Below, one piece after another: positions 52,989 through 60,849 of a DNA stretch of 64,000 nt. The notes under the pieces are model-generated. The model was not told where the DNA came from. It worked only from the letters and a program-made list of their open reading frames with translations, and made no database searches. Position 1 is the first letter of the stretch; every line of letters starts with the position of its first letter. Position numbers and translations under genes: made by a program. This DNA comes from Alcanivorax sp. S6407 (GTDB taxonomy: Bacteria; Pseudomonadota; Gammaproteobacteria; Pseudomonadales; Alcanivoracaceae): assembly GCF_023016115.1 (NCBI RefSeq), contig NZ_JALKBH010000002.1, positions 248,001 to 312,000 on the forward strand. The letters are read 5' to 3'.

Positions 52989-54017
52989 ATGCGTTCTCTC
53001 TCCGTTAAAAACCTGCTGGGACATGCCCGCCTTGGCTTGATTGGTGGCGCCATCCTCGCCTTGCAGGGTTGTGGTGTGATCTACAAGTCCACCGGCGACG
53101 TCCTGATCAGCTTCGGCCGGTCCGAAATGCTGCCCTACATGATGACCTACAGCGACGTGCGTATGGCTTGCGTCACCGGCGAAGCCCAAACCCCGCTGCT
53201 GATGTCCTTCGAGCGCGTTGGTTCTCACCCCGAAAAGCTGGGCGCGATGGTCTTCACCACCGCCGCCACTTGTGCCGAGCAGATCTCGCTGGACGCGGAG
53301 CTCCGCTACATGCGCTCTGTGAAAGACGGTCGTGTCAATGAAGCCCAGGACGCCCGTATCGAGCAGAAACGCTGGGCAGCGGTCGCAGCCGAGCGCCAGT
53401 ACACCGCCTACAAGTACATGATTGAAGCCTACGGCGAGCAAGAAGAAGGCGAATGTCCCAAGCTAAAAAGCGATTTCGATGAGCTGGTCTGGCTGGTGGG
53501 TAACATCTCTGGTGTTCAGTCGCTGCTCAACGACGGCAGCTCTGATGGTGCCGTAGGCGTTCCCCGCGACATCGCCGCCAAGGTTGAGCGCAACATGAAG
53601 TGCCTGGATAACGCCAAGTGGTGGGGCGTTCCTCGCGGCGTGCGTGCAGCCGTCTGGAACCTGCTGCCAATGCTGGCTCCGCCGAATTCCGACGCCTGGG
53701 CAGAACTGGAAGCTTCCGCCAAGGCCGGTTTCGACAGCGGCATCCGCTTGGGTAGCGCCCTGTACGCCATGAGCGCTTTCAGCAAGGGCGATGATGCTCG
53801 CCTGCGCAAGGCGATCCGTGATTACGCTGCCAACGGCAAGAACCTGGACCCGGATTATGCCATGCTGGATGCCATTGCAGGCTTCATTGTCCAGGGTATT
53901 TCCGACCGTGAATGGACCGAAAACACCGGTAAACGGACCCCGATTGGTGGTATTGGCACCTTCTGGGATGACGCCGCCAAGTCCGCACCGGCCATCGATA
54001 TCAACGATTTGCTTTAA
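52989..54017 (+). CDS. lipoprotein resembling TatT component of TRAP transporters
   Basis: 342 residues from the ATG at 52989 (AAGGAG at good spacing). Lipobox LALQGC with Cys 28. The mature protein is all-helical, with helix pairs that look TPR-like (ELVWLVGNISGVQSLLNDGSSDGAVGVPRDIAAKVERNMKCLDNAKWWGVPRGVRAAVWNLLPMLAP; FDSGIRLGSALYAMSAFSKGDDARLRKAIRDYAA). Four further Cys are present. In Treponema pallidum the TatT (Tp0956) lipoprotein binds the TRAP receptor Tp0957, and such systems are called TPATs. The match to TatT is from helix pattern and context, so moderate. It lies between gene C and gene D of the same locus. Confidence 0.65.
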   Translation: MRSLSVKNLLGHARLGLIGGAILALQGCGVIYKSTGDVLISFGRSEMLPYMMTYSDVRMACVTGEAQTPLLMSFERVGSHPEKLGAMVFTTAATCAEQISLDAELRYMRSVKDGRVNEAQDARIEQKRWAAVAAERQYTAYKYMIEAYGEQEEGECPKLKSDFDELVWLVGNISGVQSLLNDGSSDGAVGVPRDIAAKVERNMKCLDNAKWWGVPRGVRAAVWNLLPMLAPPNSDAWAELEASAKAGFDSGIRLGSALYAMSAFSKGDDARLRKAIRDYAANGKNLDPDYAMLDAIAGFIVQGISDREWTENTGKRTPIGGIGTFWDDAAKSAPAIDINDLL

Positions 54018-54027
54018 GCTTTTGTAT

Positions 54028-54047
54028 GCGGCCTTCGGGCCGCTTTT
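54028..54047 (+). terminator. terminator after the TatT-like gene
   Basis: GCGGCC TTCG GGCCGC with a stable UUCG tetraloop and TTTT directly after, 10 bases past the stop codon. Confidence 0.75.
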
Positions 54048-54083
54048 GAATCAATTAGATCAAGAAGTAACCAGGAGACCACC

Positions 54084-55097
54084 ATGCGCTATTTCAAGGC
54101 GTTGACAGCAGTGGCCACTACGGCTCTTGCACTGACAATCAGTCCCGCCCAGGCCGCCGAGAAGCGCACCATGTGCGTATTCGATATCATTGGTGCCAAC
54201 GGCGATATCTACAACATCATGAAGGACTACAAGACAGCCGCTCTCGGCTGGGGTGTAGATCTGGAACTGAAGCCCTACACGGACGAAAAAATCGCATCAG
54301 AAGACCTGAAAGCAGGACAGTGTGATGCAGCGGTGCTGACCGGTATTCGTGGCCGCCAGTTCAACAGCTATACCGGCAGCCTGGACTCCGTTGGCTCCAT
54401 CCCCAGCTACGACGCCATGCGTCAGGTTCTCACTGTGCTGGCCAGCGAGCATCCTTCCATCAAGGAACATCTGGTTTCCGGTCCCTATGAAGTTGGTGGT
54501 GTAGCGCCGATGGGGGCCGCCTACCTGTTCGTGAAGGACCGCACCATCGATACCGTTGGCGAACTGTCTGGTAAATCCATCGCGGTACTGGAATACGATA
54601 GCGCGCAGGCCAGCATGGCCTCCCGGGTGGGCATGTCTCCGGTAATGTCTGACATCACCAACTTCTCTGGTCGTTTCAACAATGGCTCTGTGGATATCTG
54701 CTTCGCGCCGATTGCTGCTTATTCCGCTCTGGAACTGTACAAAGGCATGCAGCCCAACGGCGGTATCGTGGATTACGTGCTCGGCCAGCTGACCGCCCAG
54801 GTTCTGCTGAAGCGTGACAAGTTCCCGGAAGGCTATGCAGCACAGTCCCGCAAATACATGCTCGGTCAGTTTGATCGTGCCATGCGCGTTATCGACAATG
54901 CCAATAACGAAGTCGACAAGAAGTGGTGGGTCCGTATCCCGGAAGCCGACAAACTCAAGTATGACGAAATGCTGCGTGAAGCACGTATCGCCCTGACCAA
55001 CGACGGCGTATACAACAAGGACATGATGAGCCTGCTGCGCAAGGTGCGCTGCAAACAGGACTCTTCCCGTGCTGAATGTGTAAACCCCACCGAGTAA
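54084..55097 (+). CDS. periplasmic solute-binding protein D of TRAP-type locus
   Basis: 337 residues, the shortest paralog: signal peptide MRYFKALTAVATTALALTISPAQA is followed at once by the binding domain AEKRTMCVFDIIGANGDIYNIMKDYK (Cys 31), with no N-terminal extension. Shared blocks QCDAAVLTGIRGRQFNSYTGSLDSVG, FSGRFNNGSVDICFAPIAAYSALELYKGMQPNGGIVDY and the end KVRCKQDSSRAEC are kept. It carries one additional Cys in VDICFAP. AGGAG precedes the ATG. It is nearest to the two permease genes and so is the most likely main receptor; codon use suggests high expression. By eye it is the most divergent of the four. Confidence 0.82.
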   Translation: MRYFKALTAVATTALALTISPAQAAEKRTMCVFDIIGANGDIYNIMKDYKTAALGWGVDLELKPYTDEKIASEDLKAGQCDAAVLTGIRGRQFNSYTGSLDSVGSIPSYDAMRQVLTVLASEHPSIKEHLVSGPYEVGGVAPMGAAYLFVKDRTIDTVGELSGKSIAVLEYDSAQASMASRVGMSPVMSDITNFSGRFNNGSVDICFAPIAAYSALELYKGMQPNGGIVDYVLGQLTAQVLLKRDKFPEGYAAQSRKYMLGQFDRAMRVIDNANNEVDKKWWVRIPEADKLKYDEMLREARIALTNDGVYNKDMMSLLRKVRCKQDSSRAECVNPTE

Positions 55098-55112
55098 TTT
55101 TGGTGGGTACTA

Positions 55113-55136
55113 AACGGGGCCGACATCGGCCCCGTT
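55113..55136 (+). terminator. hairpin between receptor D and permease 1
   Basis: A perfect 11-bp stem AACGGGGCCGA / TCGGCCCCGTT with a tiny loop is followed by TTGC. It could attenuate read-through so that the receptor is made in excess over the permeases. Confidence 0.75.
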
Positions 55137-55295
55137 TTGCTCTTATAACCTGATTTTTTTCAGCCATTTCCTGCAAGTTCTGCAGGAAGGCAATAGCGTT
55201 AACACTGTCCAGAATACGGAAATCAAACAGAGAACCATTGTTTTTGGTTTTATATTTCCAGCTAACGAAACGGTATAACAATAACCGGGTGCACA

Positions 55296-57626
55296 ATGGA
55301 TAAACCTTCTAGCATGACTGTCGCCAACCGCTCGGTGGGCGAATGGCTATCTTCCCTACCCACTCTGATTCTCCTGTTGCTGACTATTTTTCTTGCATCA
55401 GGTGAAGTGATTCATTCCCAGCTCCTGAAAATCGGCGAAAACACCTGGGAAGGCTACTTCAAGCTACGTACCGCCGGCCTGGTCGGGGAACCCACCTGTA
55501 ACCCGGACCCGGATCTGGACGCTGAACTGCAGAAGGCTGTCGCCCAGAAACAGGCAGAGATGGCTGATGACCCTCTGGCCGGTATTTTTGGCACCGATGA
55601 GGACGAAGGTGCCCTGCGGCAATCTCTGGAAGCCTCTCGTCAGATCTGCCGCGACAGCTGGGCCGATTACACCATGGTTCAGGAACAGGTCACCCCAGGC
55701 GTCATTGCGTTCCGCAACCTGGAAGGTGGCGTTGCCAAAGTAGTTACCACCCTGGGTAACTACAAGCGACTGTTGCTCTGTCTTCTGGTTATTATCTGTG
55801 CCGCCACCGCTACACTGACCCGGCATCATATTTCCCTGCGCCCGGCTCGCACCCGCAAGGATCACCTGGTGGCCACTGTCGGCCAGCTAAGTGCCAACGT
55901 AATGCTACTGCTCTCCGCCTGGATTTATCGTGGCGAAGAAGTATCTGCTATGGCCGATGGGGTCCAGGTAAATCACTTTTATCTGCATCAATTCTGGATC
56001 GGCGGCTTCCTGATCCTCTCTTTGGCAGCCGCTTATCAGCTGATTCGTCCCCCGAAAGACCTGGAAGAAGGCGGCACCTGGGGCAAGGCTCTGTTGACCA
56101 TTCCGCTCTACAGCTTCATGTGTATTACCGCTGGCATCCAGTTTGTCAGCCAGGGCTACTACCACGGTATCAGTGTATATCTGGGCATGATGATGGAACT
56201 GTCCACCCTGTTCCTCAGCCTGGCTCTGTATATCTGGATTGGTATGTTGCTGCGCCAGACCAAGATGGCTCATCTGGTATTTGATGTGCTGCGCCCCTGG
56301 AAAATGTCTCCGGAACTGATGTGTTTCGTGGTGCTCGCGGTAGCTGCGGTACCCACCGCCTACACGGGTGCCTCCGGTATCTTTGTTATTGCTGCCGGTG
56401 CCACCATCTACAATGAGCTGATTCGCGCTGGTGCCCGCAAGCAGCTGGCCTTGGCCGCTACTGCCATGTCCGGCTCCATGGGTGTGGTACTGCGCCCCTG
56501 TCTGCTGGTGGTCATCATCGCGGCTCTGAACAACAGTGTTACCACTGACGAGCTGTTCACATCCGGCCTGAAGATCTTTGCCCTGTCCTTGATCCTGTTC
56601 TTTGTCTACAGCCAGTTTGCCCGCACCGCTCCGGCCCGTATCGCACCATTCTCTGAAGCGGTACCTGCCAGCATCAAGCGCCTGATCCCCCTGCTGCCCT
56701 ATGTGATCATCATGGGCACCGTGATTGTGGTGTTTAAGGATCTGCTCGGTACCAAGCTTGACGAGATCTATGCGCCAATCATTCTGCCGGTGATGCTGCT
56801 GACCATCCTCTGCTATGAAAAACTGAGCGAGAAGTCACTGCATGTGTTTACCCTTGTGCTGGTGCCTCTGTTGGCATTCTCCTTCTACAACATGCTTGGC
56901 ATGCAAGAAGCACTCAACACAGGCAACATCCCCACCGGCACCTCTGCAGAAGGCCTACAGAGCCAGTTCTGGGGGCTGTTCTGGCGTAATATCGTCCTTG
57001 GGGCCTGTCTGGTGATTCACTACCTGGTGAAAACGCCCGACATGGATCCGCACTACCAGCCAGAACCCGGTGTGGGCGAGAAGCTGGAAAGTTCACTGCG
57101 CTTTGCCACTAACGAAACCACCGGTCATATTGGTGCTCTGCTGATGCTGATGGCACTGTCCGTGAGCGTAGGCGGCATCATCGAACGGTCCGGCATGATG
57201 GAAATGCTGCCGGAAACCTTCCCGAATATCTGGGTAGCAATGACCCTGCTGGTCATCACCATGGTGATTATCGGTATGATCATGGACCCCTACGGGGCGG
57301 TGATTCTGGTGAACGCCACCATTGCCCAGATTGCTTTCGATAACGGGATCGCACCATTGCACTTCTGGATGATCACCCTGGTCGCCTTTGAGCTGGGTTA
57401 TCTGTCGCCACCAGTGGCGCTCAATCACTTGTTAACAAGGCAAGTGGTGGGCGACGAAGAAGTGGAATCCGCCAAAGTGGAAGGTGGCAGCTTCTACCGC
57501 CGTTACGAGAAGTACCTGCTGCCCATCGCGGTGATGCTGACCGCCTTGCTGCTGGTATCCTACGTACCGCTGATGTCCGATTCCCTCCACGATTATCTGT
57601 TCCATAAAATCGCGGTTGGTGGCTGA
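55296..57626 (+). CDS. fused TRAP-type permease 1 (DctQ-DctM-like) with large extra loop
   Basis: 776 residues. The first membrane helix (21-40, LPTLILLLLTIFLASGEVIH) is followed by a polar segment of about 110 residues with two Cys (68 in GEPTCNPD and 118 in SRQICRDSW), then further helices of a Q-like part. The M part shows the TRAP signatures AYTGASGIFVIAAGATIYNELIRAGARKQLALAATAMSGSMGVVLRPCLLVV and MDPYGAVILVNATIAQIAFDNGIAPLHFWMITLVAFELGYLSPPVALNH. It should import solute with a Na+ or H+ gradient, taking it from the receptors. The loop is unusual for DctQ and could dock a receptor or TatT. The ribosome site is weak (GGGTG). Confidence 0.85.
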   Translation: MDKPSSMTVANRSVGEWLSSLPTLILLLLTIFLASGEVIHSQLLKIGENTWEGYFKLRTAGLVGEPTCNPDPDLDAELQKAVAQKQAEMADDPLAGIFGTDEDEGALRQSLEASRQICRDSWADYTMVQEQVTPGVIAFRNLEGGVAKVVTTLGNYKRLLLCLLVIICAATATLTRHHISLRPARTRKDHLVATVGQLSANVMLLLSAWIYRGEEVSAMADGVQVNHFYLHQFWIGGFLILSLAAAYQLIRPPKDLEEGGTWGKALLTIPLYSFMCITAGIQFVSQGYYHGISVYLGMMMELSTLFLSLALYIWIGMLLRQTKMAHLVFDVLRPWKMSPELMCFVVLAVAAVPTAYTGASGIFVIAAGATIYNELIRAGARKQLALAATAMSGSMGVVLRPCLLVVIIAALNNSVTTDELFTSGLKIFALSLILFFVYSQFARTAPARIAPFSEAVPASIKRLIPLLPYVIIMGTVIVVFKDLLGTKLDEIYAPIILPVMLLTILCYEKLSEKSLHVFTLVLVPLLAFSFYNMLGMQEALNTGNIPTGTSAEGLQSQFWGLFWRNIVLGACLVIHYLVKTPDMDPHYQPEPGVGEKLESSLRFATNETTGHIGALLMLMALSVSVGGIIERSGMMEMLPETFPNIWVAMTLLVITMVIIGMIMDPYGAVILVNATIAQIAFDNGIAPLHFWMITLVAFELGYLSPPVALNHLLTRQVVGDEEVESAKVEGGSFYRRYEKYLLPIAVMLTALLLVSYVPLMSDSLHDYLFHKIAVGG

Positions 57627-57644
57627 TAGCACTTTGGACGTTTA

Positions 57645-57671
57645 AAAAAGGGGCCTTCGGGCCCTTTTTTA
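57645..57671 (+). terminator. terminator between the two permease genes
   Basis: GGGCC TTCG GGCCC stem with A6 before and T6 after, 19 bases past the stop of permease 1. It implies that permease 2 has its own promoter or depends on read-through. Confidence 0.85.
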
Positions 57672-57784
57672 TTGCCAAATCAGTTGGGGCCCACTCTATT
57701 TCTGAGATTTTTTACTGACTATCAGGCCTATTTTCTTTCTGCTAGGCTCCGTCAACTCAATAAAAAGAAACTCAAGGATATTGA

Positions 57785-60112
57785 ATGGACACGGTCAGTC
57801 TAAGCATCGGGCGGCGGTCGCCCAAAGAATGGTTATCCTCACTACCTACTCTCATCGTACTTTTACTGACGATCTTCCTCGCTTCTGGGGAAGTGATCCA
57901 TTCGCAGCTACTCAAGATTGGCGAAAACACCTGGGAAGGCTATTTCAAGCTGAGAACCGCGGGGCTCGTCGGGGAACCCAACTGCAACCCGGACCCGGAC
58001 ATGGGACGCTCGCTGCAGGAGGCTGTGGCCCGGAAACAAGCCCAAATGGCTGATGATCCGCTGGCTGGTCTTTTTGGATCCGATATTGACGAAGCGGCCA
58101 TACAACGTTCGCTTGAGGCATCACGGCAAATCTGCAGGGACAAGTGGGCCGATTACACCATGGTTCAGGAGCAAGTCACCCCTGGGGTTATCGCGTTTCG
58201 TAATATTGAGACGGGGGTCGCGCAGCTAGTCACCTCTCTCGGCGACTACAAACGCCTGCTGCTTTGCTTGCTGATCCTCATTTGTGCAGCGACGGCAACC
58301 CTCACTCGGCACCATATTGCTCTGCGTCCTGCTTGCACCCGAAAAGATCATCTGGTCTCCACCATTGGGCAGCTCAGCGCCAACCTGATGCTACTGATAT
58401 CCGCCTGGGTATACCGCGGGGAAGAAATGGCGGCAATGGCTGATGGCGTACAGGTTAATCACTTCCACTTACATCAATTCTGGATTGCCGGTTTTGCCAT
58501 CCTCTCGCTGGCGGCCCTCTACCAGCTTGTAAAACCACCGAGAGATCTCGAGGAGGGTGGCACCTGGGGCAAAGCGCTACTCACGATTCCGCTGTACAGC
58601 ATCATGTGTATTTCGGCAGGCATCCAGTTTGCTCAACAGGGCTACTACCACGGCATCAGCGTCTATCTGGGCATGATCATGGAGCTATCCACCCTGTTCC
58701 TCAGCCTGGCCCTATACATCTGGATTGGCATGATGTTGCGACAGACTCGATTGGCGCATCTTGTTTTTGATGTTCTTCGCCCGTGGAAAATGTCCCCGGA
58801 ATTGATGTGCTTTGCGGTACTGGCGATCACCGCCTTTCCAACGGCGTATACTGGTGCATCAGGTATCTTTGTGATTGCTGCCGGGGCCACGATTTACAGC
58901 GAACTGGTTCGTGCAGGAGCCCGCAAGCAACTAGCTCTTGCCGCCACTGCCATGTCTGGCTCTTTAGGGGTAGTGCTTCGTCCATGTCTGCTGGTTGTTA
59001 TCATTGCCGCATTGAATAACGCAGTCACAACAGGTGAGATGTTTACTGCCGGCATCAAGATTTTCTACCTGACGCTATTCATCTTTTTCATCTACAGCCA
59101 GTTTGCCCGTACCGCTCCGGCACGTATTGCCCCATTTTCTGAGGCAGTCCCCGCCAGCATCAAACGACTGATTCCCCTGCTGCCCTATATCATCATCATG
59201 GGCTCAGTGATTGTGGTGTTTAAGGATCTACTGGCCATCAAACTTGACGAGATCTATGCGCCCATCATTCTGCCGGTCATGCTCTTTGCGATTCTTGCGT
59301 ACGAAAAGCTGAGCAGCTATTTCCTCCACTTCTTCTCGTTACTCCTGATCCCGCTGTTGGCTTACTCATTCTTTAACATGCTGGGCATGCAAGAGGCTCT
59401 GAGCTCTGGCAACATCCCCACCGGGATGTCCTCCGAAGGCCTGCAGAATGTGTTCTGGGGGCTGTTCTGGCGCAATATCATCCTCGCGGCCTGTCTGGTG
59501 GTTCACTATCTGGTTAAAACGCCGAATATGGATCCGCACTACCAGGCAGAGCCGGGTGTTGGTGACAACCTCGAGTCCTCACTTCGCTTTGCAACCAATG
59601 AGACAACCGGCCACATTGGTGCCCTGCTTATCCTAATGGGGATGTCTGTCAGCATGGGCGGAATTATCGAGCGTTCCGGCCTGATGGAGAACCTGCCAGA
59701 GACGTTCTCCAGTATCTGGATTGCGATGACATTGCTGGTAATTACCATGGTGATCATCGGCATGACGATGGATCCCATGGGGGCAGTGCTGCTGGTGAAC
59801 GCCACGATCGCGCCCGTGGCTTTTGCTAATGGTATCGATCCCCTGCACTTCTGGATGATTACCCTGGTGGCCTTTGAACTTGGCTATCTCTCCCCGCCAG
59901 TGGCGCTTAACCATCTGCTAACACGCCAGGTTGTTGGGGACGAGGAAGTGGAGTCGGCCCGTGTTCATGGCGGCTCCTTCTACCGACGCTACGAGAAGTA
60001 CTTACTGCCTGTTGCGGTAATGCTGACAGCGCTTCTGTTGGTATCCTACCTGCCGCTGGTGTCCGACGCCGCGCATGACTACCTTTTCCATAAAATCGCC
60101 TTTGCCGGCTAA
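57785..60112 (+). CDS. fused TRAP-type permease 2, tandem paralog
   Basis: 775 residues, aligning end to end with permease 1 with most residues identical by eye. It includes the first helix, the two Cys of the loop (NCNPD and SRQICRDKW), the ARKQLALAATAMSG block and the TRAP-M end (MDPMGAVLLVNATIAPVAFANGIDPLHFWMITLVAFELGYLSPPVALNH). Differences gather in the loop (about 70-115), in the middle helices (LFAILAYEKLSSYFLHFFSLLLIPLLAYSFF) and in the last M loop. AAGGAT precedes the ATG. A tandem duplication with separate control is the simplest reading. It may pair with other receptors than permease 1. Confidence 0.85.
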   Translation: MDTVSLSIGRRSPKEWLSSLPTLIVLLLTIFLASGEVIHSQLLKIGENTWEGYFKLRTAGLVGEPNCNPDPDMGRSLQEAVARKQAQMADDPLAGLFGSDIDEAAIQRSLEASRQICRDKWADYTMVQEQVTPGVIAFRNIETGVAQLVTSLGDYKRLLLCLLILICAATATLTRHHIALRPACTRKDHLVSTIGQLSANLMLLISAWVYRGEEMAAMADGVQVNHFHLHQFWIAGFAILSLAALYQLVKPPRDLEEGGTWGKALLTIPLYSIMCISAGIQFAQQGYYHGISVYLGMIMELSTLFLSLALYIWIGMMLRQTRLAHLVFDVLRPWKMSPELMCFAVLAITAFPTAYTGASGIFVIAAGATIYSELVRAGARKQLALAATAMSGSLGVVLRPCLLVVIIAALNNAVTTGEMFTAGIKIFYLTLFIFFIYSQFARTAPARIAPFSEAVPASIKRLIPLLPYIIIMGSVIVVFKDLLAIKLDEIYAPIILPVMLFAILAYEKLSSYFLHFFSLLLIPLLAYSFFNMLGMQEALSSGNIPTGMSSEGLQNVFWGLFWRNIILAACLVVHYLVKTPNMDPHYQAEPGVGDNLESSLRFATNETTGHIGALLILMGMSVSMGGIIERSGLMENLPETFSSIWIAMTLLVITMVIIGMTMDPMGAVLLVNATIAPVAFANGIDPLHFWMITLVAFELGYLSPPVALNHLLTRQVVGDEEVESARVHGGSFYRRYEKYLLPVAVMLTALLLVSYLPLVSDAAHDYLFHKIAFAG

Positions 60113-60125
60113 ACCGGCAAAACTC

Positions 60126-60153
60126 AAAAAAGGGGCTCTTTGGCCCCTTTTTT
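60126..60153 (+). terminator. terminator after permease 2
   Basis: Stem AAAAAAGGGGC / GCCCCTTTTTT with loop TCTTTG, 13 bases after the stop. It closes the transporter locus. Confidence 0.92.
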
Positions 60154-60325
60154 GTCTCATTCCTTCTCAAGTGCCAGCGAGACGGAGGTTTGTCTACACC
60201 ATTCCATTTCGCTCACAGGAACTCGACGCCTCGATATTATGTCAATACCATTAAGCCCGTGCAGGTTCCTAATTCATCGTGAATAGCGGATACTGTAGCC
60301 ACAGGCTATTGAAGGGAGAGTGCTG

Positions 60326-60478
60326 ATGGCGAAACCGGAACCATCACAACTACCGCGTGAAACAGAACCCCTACCCAGGACAGCCAAACCAGCGCTGCTT
60401 TTCCTTTTGTTTCTGGCGGGCGTCGTCAGCCTGATCGCCTTGGCCTCCTACCTGGTCGACCGGGCAATCTACGGATAG
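60326..60478 (+). CDS. 50-residue single-span membrane microprotein
   Basis: A small gene not listed among longer frames: ATG at 60326, stop TAG at 60476-60478, with GGGAGAG about 6 bases upstream. The product starts with a Pro-rich polar part (MAKPEPSQLPRETEPLPRTAKP) and then one clear helix (ALLFLLFLAGVVSLIALASYLVDRAIYG). Such a layout suits a small inner-membrane protein with the N-terminus in the cytosol. The PilZ gene starts 8 bases after its stop, so they are likely co-transcribed. Family and function are unknown; it could be a helper of either the permeases or the PilZ protein. Confidence 0.65.
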   Translation: MAKPEPSQLPRETEPLPRTAKPALLFLLFLAGVVSLIALASYLVDRAIYG

Positions 60479-60486
60479 GGATCACT

Positions 60487-60849
60487 ATGGCAACGGCAAT
60501 GGAAAACCGACGCTACCCCCGCACTCACCGTGAAGAAAGCCTTTCGCTGACGCTACTCCCTGCGCGCTCCTCATCGGTAAGCTTGGAAGATCGTCTCTAC
60601 CTGACGACCCATGATGTTTCGCTGGCAGGGATCAGTGTCGAGTTGCCTGCGCCGATTCGTCCAGACACGGACGTGGAGCTCTGGGTGGCCTTGCTTGAAG
60701 AGCATGGCACTTACCATCTTTATGGCACTGTAGCCTGGTGCGCCGCCCCGGATGGCCATTTACTGGCCGGCATTGCGCTGGATCTGGAACGGGCCGACGG
60801 CAGACTGTGGGCCGCCCATTTCGACAACGGTGGCCTGTTCAGTGACTGA
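60487..60849 (+). CDS. PilZ-domain c-di-GMP-binding protein
   Basis: 120 residues, a single PilZ domain. The N-terminal ENRRYPRTHREES holds the RxxxR-type motif and THDVSLAGISVEL the D/NxSxxG motif, the two elements that clamp c-di-GMP. The rest (VELWVALLEEHGTYHLYGTVAWCAAPDGHLLAGIALD) gives the barrel strands. Cytosolic adaptor; the partner is unknown. The last 8 bases overlap the methyltransferase start (GTGACTGA). The diguanylate cyclase at 13.1-14.1 kb is a possible source of signal, but many others will exist in the genome. Confidence 0.85.
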   Translation: MATAMENRRYPRTHREESLSLTLLPARSSSVSLEDRLYLTTHDVSLAGISVELPAPIRPDTDVELWVALLEEHGTYHLYGTVAWCAAPDGHLLAGIALDLERADGRLWAAHFDNGGLFSD

